Positions 51,791-62,423 of a stretch of DNA of 64,000 nucleotides are shown one piece after another. The translations under genes were made by a program, and so were the position numbers. Under the pieces are notes generated by a model. It did not search any database. It was not told the origin of the DNA and worked only from the letters and a program-made list of their open reading frames with translations. The first letter of the stretch is position 1. Each line of letters opens with the position of its first letter. The stretch spans positions 1 through 64,000 of the forward strand of contig JAKRSF010000007.1 of NCBI GenBank assembly GCA_022402445.1. Direction: 5' to 3'. The DNA is from Cyanobacteriota bacterium. Its GTDB lineage: Bacteria > Cyanobacteriota > Cyanobacteriia > CACIAM-69d.

Positions 51791-53704
51791 ATGCTTTCCC
51801 CCAACGCCGTACCGTTCCAGGATGAATTTGATGTGATTGTGGTCGGGGCCGGCCATGCGGGCTGTGAGGCGGCCCTGGCGGCGGCGCGCCTCGGTTGCAA
51901 GACCCTGCTGCTGACCCTGAACCTGGACAAAATCGCTTGGCAGCCCTGCAATCCCGCCGTCGGTGGCCCCGCCAAATCCCAGTTGGTCCACGAGGTGGAT
52001 GCCCTGGGCGGCGAAATTGGCAAAATGGCGGACCGCACCTATCTCCAGCGGCGCATCCTCAATGCCTCCCGAGGCCCCGCCGTGTGGGCCTTGCGCGCCC
52101 AGACCGACAAGCGGGAATATGCGGCGGTGATGAAGCAAATCGTCGAAAATCAGCCGAATTTGTCCATCCGTGAGGCGATGGTGACGGATTTGGTCCTGGG
52201 GGCCAATGATGAGGTGGCGGGGGTGCAGACCTATTTTGGGGTGGCCTTTGGCTGCCGCGCGGTGGTGCTCACGACGGGGACGTTCCTGGGGGGCGTGATC
52301 TGGGTGGGCGATCGCTCCATGGCGGCGGGCCGTGCGGGGGAGTTTGCGGCGATCGGCCTGACGGAGACGCTGCAAAAACTCGGTTTCGAGACCGATCGCC
52401 TGAAAACCGGCACCCCGGCGCGGGTGGATCGGCGATCGGTGGATTTTGGCCGCCTAGAGGCCCAGCCCGGAGATGAGGAGCCCCGCTGGTTTAGCTTTGA
52501 TCCGGCGGTCCATCGGGAGCGATCGCAGATGCCCTGCCACCTGACGCGCACGACGGCGGAAACCCATCGATTGATCCGGGAGAATTTGCACCTGTCGCCG
52601 GTCTATGGCGGTTGGGTGGATGCCAAGGGGCCGCGCTATTGCCCGAGTATTGAAGACAAAATTGTGCGGTTTGCGGATAAGGAATCCCACCAAATTTTTA
52701 TTGAGCCGGAGGGGCGCGATACGCCGGAATTATATATTCAAGGGTTTTCGACGGGGCTGCCGGAGCGGTTGCAGTTGGCCCTGTTGCGATCGCTCCCTGG
52801 CCTCGAAGATTGCGTGATGTTGCGGCCCGCCTATGCGGTGGAATATGACTATTTGCCCGCGACCCAATGCTATCCAACCATGATGACAAAACGGGTGTCG
52901 GGGCTATTTTGTGCGGGCCAAATTAATGGCACCACAGGCTATGAGGAGGCGGCGGCCCAGGGCCTCGTGGCGGGGATCAATGCGGCCCGTTTGGCCCAGG
53001 AAAAATCGCCAATTATGCTGCCTCGGGAAAGTAGCTATGTGGGAACTCTCCTGGATGATTTGTGTACGAAGGAGTTGCGGGAACCCTATCGGATGTTGAC
53101 CTCGCGATCGGAATATCGGCTACTGCTGCGCTCCGATAATGCCGATCGCCGCCTGACGCCCTTGGGCCGTGAAATTGGCCTAATTGACGATCGCCGCTGG
53201 GAACAATTCCAGACTAAGCAGGCGAACATTGCGGCGGAACAGGAGCGGCTACAAACCTGCCGGGTGAAGGAAAATGATCCGGCGGCTCCGGCGATCGTGG
53301 CGGCCACCGGCGGCCCCATTAAGGGGTCCATTACCCTGGCGGAATTGCTCAAGCGGCCCGGTTTCCACTATGGCCAATTGGCGGAATTTGGCCTAGGCAA
53401 TCCGGCCCTAGAGCGCGCTGAAACGGAGGGGGCCGAAATTGAAATTAAATATTCCGGCTATATTCAGCGGCAGCAGCGACAGATCGAGGCGATCGCGCGG
53501 CAGGAAAATCGCCGTCTGCCGGAGGATTTAGATTATCAGGCCATTGAAACCCTCTCGAAGGAATCTCGGGAAAAGTTGGCGAAGGTGCGCCCCCTGACGG
53601 TGGGTCAAGCGTCGCGCATTGGTGGCGTCAATCCGGCGGACATTAATGCCCTGTTGATCTATCTGGAAATCCGCGATCGCCAACAGCAAACCGCCACCGT
53701 TTAG
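51791..53704 (+). CDS. mnmG: tRNA uridine-5-carboxymethylaminomethyl modification enzyme MnmG
   Basis: MnmG (GidA) is the FAD- and folate-dependent partner of MnmE that makes the cmnm5U34 modification of tRNAs. The FAD site is [21 protein letters not shown] (about 14-34). Signatures: [21 protein letters not shown] with the catalytic Cys, [37 protein letters not shown], and [27 protein letters not shown]. The C-terminal helical domain binds MnmE and tRNA. 637 aa is typical. Cytosolic, likely monocistronic. Confidence 0.97.
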   Translation: MLSPNAVPFQDEFDVIVVGAGHAGCEAALAAARLGCKTLLLTLNLDKIAWQPCNPAVGGPAKSQLVHEVDALGGEIGKMADRTYLQRRILNASRGPAVWALRAQTDKREYAAVMKQIVENQPNLSIREAMVTDLVLGANDEVAGVQTYFGVAFGCRAVVLTTGTFLGGVIWVGDRSMAAGRAGEFAAIGLTETLQKLGFETDRLKTGTPARVDRRSVDFGRLEAQPGDEEPRWFSFDPAVHRERSQMPCHLTRTTAETHRLIRENLHLSPVYGGWVDAKGPRYCPSIEDKIVRFADKESHQIFIEPEGRDTPELYIQGFSTGLPERLQLALLRSLPGLEDCVMLRPAYAVEYDYLPATQCYPTMMTKRVSGLFCAGQINGTTGYEEAAAQGLVAGINAARLAQEKSPIMLPRESSYVGTLLDDLCTKELREPYRMLTSRSEYRLLLRSDNADRRLTPLGREIGLIDDRRWEQFQTKQANIAAEQERLQTCRVKENDPAAPAIVAATGGPIKGSITLAELLKRPGFHYGQLAEFGLGNPALERAETEGAEIEIKYSGYIQRQQRQIEAIARQENRRLPEDLDYQAIETLSKESREKLAKVRPLTVGQASRIGGVNPADINALLIYLEIRDRQQQTATV

Positions 53705-53733
53705 GGACGCAATGGGTGAAGGATTCTGGGCCA

Positions 53734-54624
53734 TTAGTTCGGCATCCTTTGGGGTGGCTCGATGAGATAGCCCTCCGCCAAGAGGAACTGGCGAATCTCC
53801 CGGAATAAGGCTTCACGCCCTTGGCAACCATCCAGGGTGCAGCCGTCGCCCCGGTAGGCTTGCCGCACCCGAGTCCAGGCATCCTCCGTCTGGTTCAGCA
53901 GGGCTTTTGTAGCCACATAGGCCGCCAAAAATCCTTCGCCGCAGGCGTCCTGGGCACCGGTCACGCAGGTGCGCTGCTGCCCCTGGAATGCTTGCCACCA
54001 CCGAAACGCATCGCTATAAACTTCGTTGGGATATTGGCGGGTTACATCTAGGAACTGGCCGCGATCGTATCGCCAAATTTGCACCGGCATAGCGGATCCC
54101 GCAAAGGGGGCAAACTGATAGGCAAAGTTATTATTGGCGGAATAGAACTCCGGCACGCGATCGCCCTCCATATCCCTCAATTCATAGGCCGTGTGTGCCC
54201 AACTTTTCTGGGAATCTTCATAGCGATCAGTGGCCGAATTGTAGCGATAGACCAGGGAAAAAAAGCAGCAGTGGGCTCCGCCGCTGTACCAATCTAGGAT
54301 GATTTCCGGCTCACCATCCGCATCCAAATCACGAATGTTAAGGCCATCGTCCCTAGACCCCATCAGGCGACAGGCACCGGGTTCAATGGTTCGGGTCAAA
54401 ACCGTGCGATCGCCCCGTTCAATGACCACCTGGGCCGTGTTGTCGGGGCAGCCATTTTCTTCGTCGTAGGAAACCGTGGCCCGAATGGATCCCTCTTGGC
54501 GGGTGATGACTTTGGCGGCGGCGGGATTAGCTTGGGTGAGGAGCGCGATCGCGAGGCCGCTCCCCCACAAAAGGGTACGAAGTAAATGAAGACCACCCGT
54601 ACGGCGGAAGACGGAACTAGCCAT
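53734..54624 (-). CDS. Secreted hypothetical protein with repeat-like beta region
   Basis: ATG at 54624, preceded by GGGAG 8 nt upstream. The N-terminus is a signal peptide (LLRTLLWGSGLAIALLTQAN, cleaved near AAAK). The central part contains NIRDLDADGEPEIILDWYSG followed by GAHCCFFSL, an Asp-rich calcium-loop-like motif recalling FG-GAP/VCBS repeats, and ELRDMEGDRVPEFYSANNNFAYQF, which repeats the DxDxDGxxE pattern. The C-terminal part has several Cys pairs (TCVTGAQDACG, GDGCTLDGCQG), suggesting disulphides. 296 aa. No known family recognised; the family looks cyanobacterial in character. It converges on mnmG. Confidence 0.8.
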   Translation of the reverse strand: MASSVFRRTGGLHLLRTLLWGSGLAIALLTQANPAAAKVITRQEGSIRATVSYDEENGCPDNTAQVVIERGDRTVLTRTIEPGACRLMGSRDDGLNIRDLDADGEPEIILDWYSGGAHCCFFSLVYRYNSATDRYEDSQKSWAHTAYELRDMEGDRVPEFYSANNNFAYQFAPFAGSAMPVQIWRYDRGQFLDVTRQYPNEVYSDAFRWWQAFQGQQRTCVTGAQDACGEGFLAAYVATKALLNQTEDAWTRVRQAYRGDGCTLDGCQGREALFREIRQFLLAEGYLIEPPQRMPN

Positions 54625-54790
54625 GGCTTGCTCCCAAAGGATTGAAAAAAAATTAGTTTGAGTTGAATGTCCTGTTTAGCGCCGATTGAAGTGGGTGCGC
54701 TGGAATTTTAAAGGTTCTTAAGGATCCGCCGTCAAAATGCTATGGATAGGCTGGGATCGTCCCTGTCAAGTTTGGGGAAAATATCAGTCA

Positions 54791-54833
54791 AAAATGAACG
54801 CACCGGCAATTACTTAAACATTGCGGTGCGTTC
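54791..54833 (-). terminator. Rho-independent terminator of pgm
   Basis: GAACGCACCGGCAAT (54796-54810) and ATTGCGGTGCGTTC (54820-54833) form a long stem with one bulge and a 9-nt loop. On the minus strand it is followed by a T run (54794-54791). It lies about 65 nt beyond the pgm stop. The arm AACGCACCG also occurs at 9823. Confidence 0.75.
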
Positions 54834-54899
54834 GGAACAACAAAAAATTTAAAGTCGTGACGCGATCGCGGCGATCCTAGACAGTCTAGCCAATCGTCA

Positions 54900-56827
<1,928 letters not shown>

Positions 56828-57253
56828 ATGGCCTTTTGGTTACTGAAAACGGAGCCGAGCAACTATGCCTGGTCGGACCTGGAGCGCGATGGGCAAACGG
56901 TCTGGGACGGCATCGGCAACAACCTGGCCCTGAAATATGTGCGGCAGATGCGCCCCGGCGATCGCGCCCTCTTCTACCACACGGGCAAGGAGCGCCAAGC
57001 GGTGGGCATCGTCGAGGTGGTCAGCGAGCCCTACCCCGACCCGCGCCTCGATGACCCCAAACGCACCGTGGTGGATGTGCGCCTCGGGCGATCGCTCCCT
57101 CAACCGGTGGGCCTCGCCGCCATCAAAGCCCACCATGGGGAAACGGGCAGTTTTGAGGACTTTGACCTGCTCAAAATTTCGCGCCTTTCGGTGGTGCCTG
57201 TCAGCGAAGTTCACTGGCAACGTTTATTAGAAATGGGTGGCATTTCGCCTTGA
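56828..57253 (+). CDS. EVE domain protein (PUA-like fold)
   Basis: EVE domains bind modified bases, including modified cytosines, and are thought to act in RNA or DNA modification reading. Sequence blocks: MAFWLLKTEPSNYAWSDLER, TVWDGIGNNLALKYVRQMRPG, DRALFYHTGKERQAVGIVEV and PYPDPRLDDP, the canonical family run. 141 aa, the whole protein is a single domain. Start at ATG 56828, about 10 nt after a GGGAGGGA site. Cytosolic. Pgm lies divergent upstream. Confidence 0.92.
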   Translation: MAFWLLKTEPSNYAWSDLERDGQTVWDGIGNNLALKYVRQMRPGDRALFYHTGKERQAVGIVEVVSEPYPDPRLDDPKRTVVDVRLGRSLPQPVGLAAIKAHHGETGSFEDFDLLKISRLSVVPVSEVHWQRLLEMGGISP

Positions 57254-57444
57254 CAATTCCCATTGATGCGCCCGCCCAGTCCGTTGATGACATCGTTCCC
57301 GACCGCTTGGGATCAGAGGATAAAGCCCCTGATTTCAATCACCGACGCTCCATCCCATGACGTGTTTTACGGTTCCTGAAAAATCGTTTTTTTCCATAGC
57401 CTGAATCTCTTTCCTAACTACTCTAGAGCATTTCACCGTCAACC

Positions 57445-58719
57445 ATGGCTTCTTCCAACACCTCCCTCCAACCGTTGAACCTAAGCCAACTTTCCAGCGG
57501 CGAACGTTATCTCTATCAGCTTTTCGGCGCGATCGCGCGGGGCAACCTCCGAGTCACCAACCCCCAGGGCAAAACCTTTCAATTTGGCAACCCCGAACTC
57601 CAGCCCGCCCTTCACCTCAAGGTACTCAACCCCAAAACCTACGATCGCATCCTCAGCTTTGGCCCCCTCGGATTCTGTGAAGCCTACATGGACGGCTGGT
57701 GGGAGGAAGAAAACAACAACCTCTCCGAATTGACCGGCCTTTTCTATCGCGAAAACGTCTACGCCAACGCCAGCGCCAAACCCTCCCTCGCCCTCATCGC
57801 CAAAATCCTGCTCCAGCGCCTCGCCACCGTCCCCACGTCGATTAAAAACAGCTACAAAAACGTCCAATACCACTACGATTTGGGCAATGATTTCTATCAG
57901 CTATTCCTCGATCCCACCCTCACCTACTCCTGCGGCTATCAGCAAACCCCCGGCGATAGCCTCGAAACCATGCAGCGGCAGAAATATGAGCTGATCTGCC
58001 AAAAACTCGCCCTCCGGCCCGGTGAAACCCTCGTGGATATCGGCTGTGGCTGGGGCGGCATGTTGATCTACGCCGCCGAACATTATGGCGTCTCCGGCAC
58101 CGGCATCACCCTCAGCCAAGAACAGGCCAAACTCGCCCGCGATCGCATTGCAGAACGGGGCCTCGGCGATCGCATCACCATCAAAATCCAAGACTATCGA
58201 GAACTCAAAGGCCAGTTCGACAAATTTATTAGTATCGGCATGTTTGAACACGTGGGGCGCGGCAGTTTTGCCGACTTCATGGCCCAGGCCCGCGATCTCC
58301 TCAAACCCAACGGCACCGGTCTCCTCCACACCATCGTCACCGAGAGCGCCGAACGCAACGGCCCCTGGGTGGATAAATACATTTTCCCCGGTGGCTATGC
58401 CCCCCAACTACATGAATTGGCCAAGGAAATGCTCGAGGCCAAATTGACGATCGCGGACTGCGAAAACCTCAAGCCCCACTACGCCGAAACCCTCCGCCAT
58501 TGGAAGGAAAATTTCGTAGCCAACCGCGACGCGATCGCCGCCCTTGGCCCCACCTATGACGAGCGCTTCATGCGGATGTGGTACCTCTATCTCCAATCCT
58601 TTGAAGCCTCCTTCCGTTACGGCACCCTGCAAATTTATCAACTGCTGTTTTTCAAGGATAAACAGTGGACCCTAGGGATTCCCACCGCCTTTGGCACCCC
58701 CCTCGTCGCCAAGCAATAG
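57445..58719 (+). CDS. cfa: Cyclopropane-fatty-acyl-phospholipid synthase family methyltransferase
   Basis: Uses SAM to add a methylene bridge to unsaturated phospholipid acyl chains, or a related methyl transfer. The N-terminal domain (about 1-120) ends FCEAYMDGWWEEENNNLSEL, followed by NVQYHYDLGNDFYQLFLDP. SAM motif I is LVDIGCGWGGMLIYAAEHYG, followed by GITLSQEQ, and the active-site block is FDKFISIGMFEHVG. The catalytic TYSCGYQ and MWYLYLQSFEASFRYG tail are conserved. 424 aa is somewhat longer than E. coli Cfa because of the N-terminus. It has its own spacer; no promoter motif is certain. Confidence 0.93.
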   Translation: MASSNTSLQPLNLSQLSSGERYLYQLFGAIARGNLRVTNPQGKTFQFGNPELQPALHLKVLNPKTYDRILSFGPLGFCEAYMDGWWEEENNNLSELTGLFYRENVYANASAKPSLALIAKILLQRLATVPTSIKNSYKNVQYHYDLGNDFYQLFLDPTLTYSCGYQQTPGDSLETMQRQKYELICQKLALRPGETLVDIGCGWGGMLIYAAEHYGVSGTGITLSQEQAKLARDRIAERGLGDRITIKIQDYRELKGQFDKFISIGMFEHVGRGSFADFMAQARDLLKPNGTGLLHTIVTESAERNGPWVDKYIFPGGYAPQLHELAKEMLEAKLTIADCENLKPHYAETLRHWKENFVANRDAIAALGPTYDERFMRMWYLYLQSFEASFRYGTLQIYQLLFFKDKQWTLGIPTAFGTPLVAKQ

Positions 58720-58782
58720 CGCCCCAATCCTTCAGGAATTGCCCCAAAACATAGCCGGTGACCGCCCGCCGCGATCGCGCCC

Positions 58783-60501
58783 CTAGGCCACCGGAGCCTC
58801 CACCCCCAGACGCTCCTGCCGTTTCTGCAGCGCCTCCTGATAGGCCGCCTCTTCCTCCGCCCGCTCCGCCTCCAACTTCCGGCGCTCCTGCTCCGCCACC
58901 ACCGGCAACTTCAGCACCACCCCGATCATGTACCAGTAATAAACCGCCACCGGATCCACATCCAAGGGATAGTAATAGGTTTGATAGCTAATGAAGAGAA
59001 TAAACACCCAATAGCTCGCCCCAATGCCCCGCAGGTTTTTATCCTTCACCGAACGGTAGGCCCGGAAAGTCGTCACCGTAATTGCCGTCACGAAACAGAG
59101 CCAAAAAAGAAGCCCCCAGACCCCCACCTCAAACAGCACCTTCGGGAACCAAGTTTCCACCAGCGTCGTATCCCCAAATAATCGGGCCGAATTCGTCGCG
59201 CGGCCAATACCCATGCCCATCATCAGCAGCGACTTGCGCACCGACTTCCAGGTGAAATCAATTTGGTGACCAATAAAATCATCCGCCGGGGCCGCATTCC
59301 AGCGACTGACGAAACTATCAATCCGGCCTTGGATCACGTCAGGAAATAGAACCCAGGCCACTACCAGCCCAACAATCAAGCCGCCGCCAATGGGAATTAA
59401 TCGTTTTAAATTGGTAACTTGACCCGTCAAAACCATCAAAATAATCACAATCACCGGCACCAGGGCCAGGGCAATTCGCTGCCCAGAAATCACCGCATTC
59501 ACAAACACCCCCGCCATCCCCATCAGGCCCACAATGCGCCACTTTGCGGAGGGATCATTAAAGGCCGTCGTGAACGTCAAGGACGCATTGGCAATCAAAA
59601 ACCAAGCCCACTGCCACGGGGCCACAAAGGTACCCGGCAGGCGAATCATATTTTGGGATGGGCTCCAAACCAGGGATCCCCCCACGAAGCAGCGGGCGTC
59701 TAGGGTGGCGCGAAAGAGGGCATCCCCCACCAAGTGATCGGTCCCTTCGCAGCGGCCGGAGGAGAGCATTTGATATTGCACAAACCCCAGGGCGGCGCAG
59801 GTGATTGCCAGGACCGTGTGGAGCCGCGTGGTGAATAACAATTCCTTCGAGGAGCGAATGAGGTGATAGGTGCAGAAAATGAGGGGAATGTAGCCCAAGA
59901 ACACCTTGTAGCCCAATACGCCCAGGAGAAAGGGAGATTTATCGTCTTTGAAGGGGAAGGGTTTGTCAAGCTGCTGGCCCCCATTGATGAGGAAGAGTAC
60001 CAGCAGGCAATAGATGGTAAGAATGAGGAGCCAGGGCAGGATGGGTTTAAATTTATCGGGGATAAAAACGGATTCCTTTTTGGCTTTGCCCCGCTGCTTT
60101 TTGAGGAGTTGCACAAGGCCAGCCCAGGCGGGAAAGAAGAAGGCATCCTTGGCCAATTGGAGGATGGCGCTGCCCCCGAGGGCGTAGGTGACGGTGCCGC
60201 TAAAGGGTAGGTAGATGAAGAAGAACCAGAGGGCTTGGCGGGGGTAGAGATAGGACAGGGAAACGGCGAGGATGCCGGCGGGGGCCATGATGCCCATTTT
60301 GGGTTCGACGGCGACGCCGATAATCAGGCCCAGGACGGAGCCAACTGCGAGGAGGGGGGTGACGCGCTGGATGAATTGGGCGGTGGCTTTTTTGCGTTCC
60401 TTTTGCTGCTGTTTGAGGGCTTTTTTAGCTTCGGCGGTGAGTTTTACGGTTTGTTTTTTCTTTTTTTTGGCCGCTTTGGCTTTGGCTTTTTTCTTGGGCA
60501 T
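58783..60501 (-). CDS. hpsL: HpsL-like polysaccharide biosynthesis membrane protein (O-antigen ligase-like)
   Basis: N-terminus is a Lys/Ala-rich basic stretch (MPKKKAKAKAAKKKKKQTV), then about eleven membrane helices from residue 60 to 530. Segments such as EPKMGIMAPAGILAVSLSYLY and RQALWFFFIYLPFSGTVTYA recall HpsL of the hormogonium polysaccharide locus, and a large periplasmic loop with Cys (SSGRCEGTDHLVG, LDARCFVGGS) precedes the last helices, like Wzy/O-antigen ligases. The C-terminus is a coiled Glu/Arg-rich tail. Start taken at ATG 60501; the longer start at 60543 adds 14 residues. 572 aa. Function in this organism unproven; it converges on cfa with a 63-nt spacer. Confidence 0.75.
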   Translation of the reverse strand: MPKKKAKAKAAKKKKKQTVKLTAEAKKALKQQQKERKKATAQFIQRVTPLLAVGSVLGLIIGVAVEPKMGIMAPAGILAVSLSYLYPRQALWFFFIYLPFSGTVTYALGGSAILQLAKDAFFFPAWAGLVQLLKKQRGKAKKESVFIPDKFKPILPWLLILTIYCLLVLFLINGGQQLDKPFPFKDDKSPFLLGVLGYKVFLGYIPLIFCTYHLIRSSKELLFTTRLHTVLAITCAALGFVQYQMLSSGRCEGTDHLVGDALFRATLDARCFVGGSLVWSPSQNMIRLPGTFVAPWQWAWFLIANASLTFTTAFNDPSAKWRIVGLMGMAGVFVNAVISGQRIALALVPVIVIILMVLTGQVTNLKRLIPIGGGLIVGLVVAWVLFPDVIQGRIDSFVSRWNAAPADDFIGHQIDFTWKSVRKSLLMMGMGIGRATNSARLFGDTTLVETWFPKVLFEVGVWGLLFWLCFVTAITVTTFRAYRSVKDKNLRGIGASYWVFILFISYQTYYYPLDVDPVAVYYWYMIGVVLKLPVVAEQERRKLEAERAEEEAAYQEALQKRQERLGVEAPVA

Positions 60502-60711
60502 GGGACGTGGGGCGCTAGGGGTTAGCACTGCTCGATCCACCATAGCGCCCTGATTCCTGGGACGGCGCGGTAAGGTTTTAGCAGCGGTTTTGGCGGCGGC
60601 GGCGGGGTAGTGGGGGCGGGGCTCTGGCGATGGGTGGGGGCCTTGCCCCGATCGCGGCGTTTCGGGAGCGGTGTTGGTATTGGGCGTTTGCGTTGGGAGT
60701 TGAGTCCCCCT

Positions 60712-62259
60712 ATGGTGTGTGTTTGGTTTCCGTTCCGTCGCCGCGATCGCGCCCTGCAGGTGCCTGTGGGGCCATCGAGCCTCGGGGGCGATCGCAACTC
60801 GGACCCTTCGACCACGGCGATCGCCTCCCCGTGGGATGGGGACCCCATGGCCATCGCGCCGGAAACGGACCCGGAAATGGACCCGGAAATGGACCCAGCT
60901 TTTGATCCGGGAGAGGAGGATTTACCCGAAGCGATCGCCCCCGACCGGAACACCGCGATCGCCCCGAGGATCAACCTACTCGACGGCGAACCAAGCCAAT
61001 GGTGGTTTTGGACCCTGAGCATCGTCGCCCTCGCCCTGATGTCCGCCACCTTTGGGGCCACCTTGACCCTCTTCCTCCCCCTAGAGCGCAACCCCCTGAC
61101 CCGGGTCCAATCCTTCGCGGCGGAAATGCGCACCAAGCGATCGTTTCAGTACCGCCTGCGGCAACCGTTGAACCTACTCGTCATGGGGGTCGATGGCAGC
61201 ACCAACCCCGACAACCCCTTTGGGGGCCGCAACGACACGGTGCTGCTGATGCGGTTTGATCCCGCCCAGGAAACCACCAGCATCCTAGCGATCCCGCGCG
61301 ACACGGCGGTGGACATTCCCAACCTCGGTCGCCAGCGCATCGCCCATGCCAATGTCCACGGGGGCGTGCCGCTGCTGAAAAAAACCTTGGCCCTCAACTT
61401 CAACCAGGTGCGGATCGATCGCTACGCCCGCTTCCACAACGCCGCCTTCCGGGAATTCATTGATCTGCTGGGGGGGGTGGAATTGTTCGTGCCCAAGGCC
61501 ATGGCCTACACGGACCACAGCCAGCGCCTCGCGATCGCCCTGGAGCCCGGTTGGCAAACCCTAGATGGGGCCAGCGCCGAGCAATTCATCCGCTACCGGA
61601 GCGATCGCCTCGGGGACGTGGGGCGGGTGCAACGACAGCAGCTCCTGCTCCAGGCCCTGCGGCAGCGGATGGCCAGCCCCGCCGTCATGCTGGAATTGCC
61701 CCAGATCGCCCAGCTCGTGCAGCAATATGTGGACACGGATTTGCAGCGATCGGAAGTCCTGGCCCTGGCGAACTTTTTGCTGCATCAGGAGGACGATCGC
61801 CTGCGGCTGACCATGTTGCCGGGTACCTTTGGGCCAACGGGGCAACCGGCGGCGGGCCAATGGCTAGCCGATCGCGGGGCGGTGGATCGGCTGATGGCGG
61901 ACTTTTTTGGCATCGACCGGCGCGGCAGTGTCCTCCGCAGCAGCGCCACCAGTTTGGTGCTCCAGTCCAATTACCTCCAGGCCAATACGCGCATTGCGGT
62001 CCAGAATGCATCGGGCCAGCCGGACGGGGCCGCCGCGATCGTTGAACAGCTTCGGCAGGCGGGGTTTCGGCAGGTCACCGCGATCGCGGACTGGCCCGAG
62101 GTGCTCCACCAGAGCCAAACCATCGTGCAGACCGGCAACATCCCGGCGGGGGAAGCGGTGCAGCGGCGGCTGGGCACCGGTCGCCTCGTGGTGGCCGCCG
62201 TGGGGGATTTGGGGGCGGATCTCACCGTGCGGGTGGGTACGGATTTGGCCACGCCCTAG
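60712..62259 (+). CDS. LCP family cell-wall transferase (LytR/CpsA/Psr), with C-terminal LytR_C domain
   Basis: LCP enzymes transfer undecaprenyl-linked polymers to peptidoglycan or other wall acceptors. One membrane helix (WWFWTLSIVALALMSATFGA, then TLTLFLPL) follows an acidic N-terminus with a DPEMDPEMDP repeat. The LCP domain has LLVMGVDGSTNPDNPFGGRN, SILAIPRDTAVDIPNLGRQ and QFIRYRSDRLGDVGRVQRQQ. The C-terminal IAVQNASGQPDGAAAIVEQL and RQAGF resembles the LytR_C domain. Start is uncertain: 60610, 60712 or 60847 are all possible; none has a clear ribosome binding site. It stands alone, divergent from the HpsL-like gene. Confidence 0.9.
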   Translation: MVCVWFPFRRRDRALQVPVGPSSLGGDRNSDPSTTAIASPWDGDPMAIAPETDPEMDPEMDPAFDPGEEDLPEAIAPDRNTAIAPRINLLDGEPSQWWFWTLSIVALALMSATFGATLTLFLPLERNPLTRVQSFAAEMRTKRSFQYRLRQPLNLLVMGVDGSTNPDNPFGGRNDTVLLMRFDPAQETTSILAIPRDTAVDIPNLGRQRIAHANVHGGVPLLKKTLALNFNQVRIDRYARFHNAAFREFIDLLGGVELFVPKAMAYTDHSQRLAIALEPGWQTLDGASAEQFIRYRSDRLGDVGRVQRQQLLLQALRQRMASPAVMLELPQIAQLVQQYVDTDLQRSEVLALANFLLHQEDDRLRLTMLPGTFGPTGQPAAGQWLADRGAVDRLMADFFGIDRRGSVLRSSATSLVLQSNYLQANTRIAVQNASGQPDGAAAIVEQLRQAGFRQVTAIADWPEVLHQSQTIVQTGNIPAGEAVQRRLGTGRLVVAAVGDLGADLTVRVGTDLATP

Positions 62260-62272
62260 GGCCAAGCTGCGG

Positions 62273-62298
62273 GGCCAAGATTCAGGGCCAAGATTCAG
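62273..62298. repeat. Short tandem repeat after the LCP gene
   Basis: GGCCAAGATTCAG occurs twice in direct tandem (62273-62285 and 62286-62298), just after the LCP stop codon. A GCCCTAGGGC palindrome follows downstream. Confidence 0.5.
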
Positions 62299-62423
62299 GG
62301 CGATGGGGGGCAATTGCAACGCCCTAGGGCAAGCGACTAGACTTTTGGGGGAATAGAACCCGGTTTAATCGGGTCTGTTTTCCCTGGTTTTGATGCGTTG
62401 ATGCCGTTTCCCCCGTTGCCCCC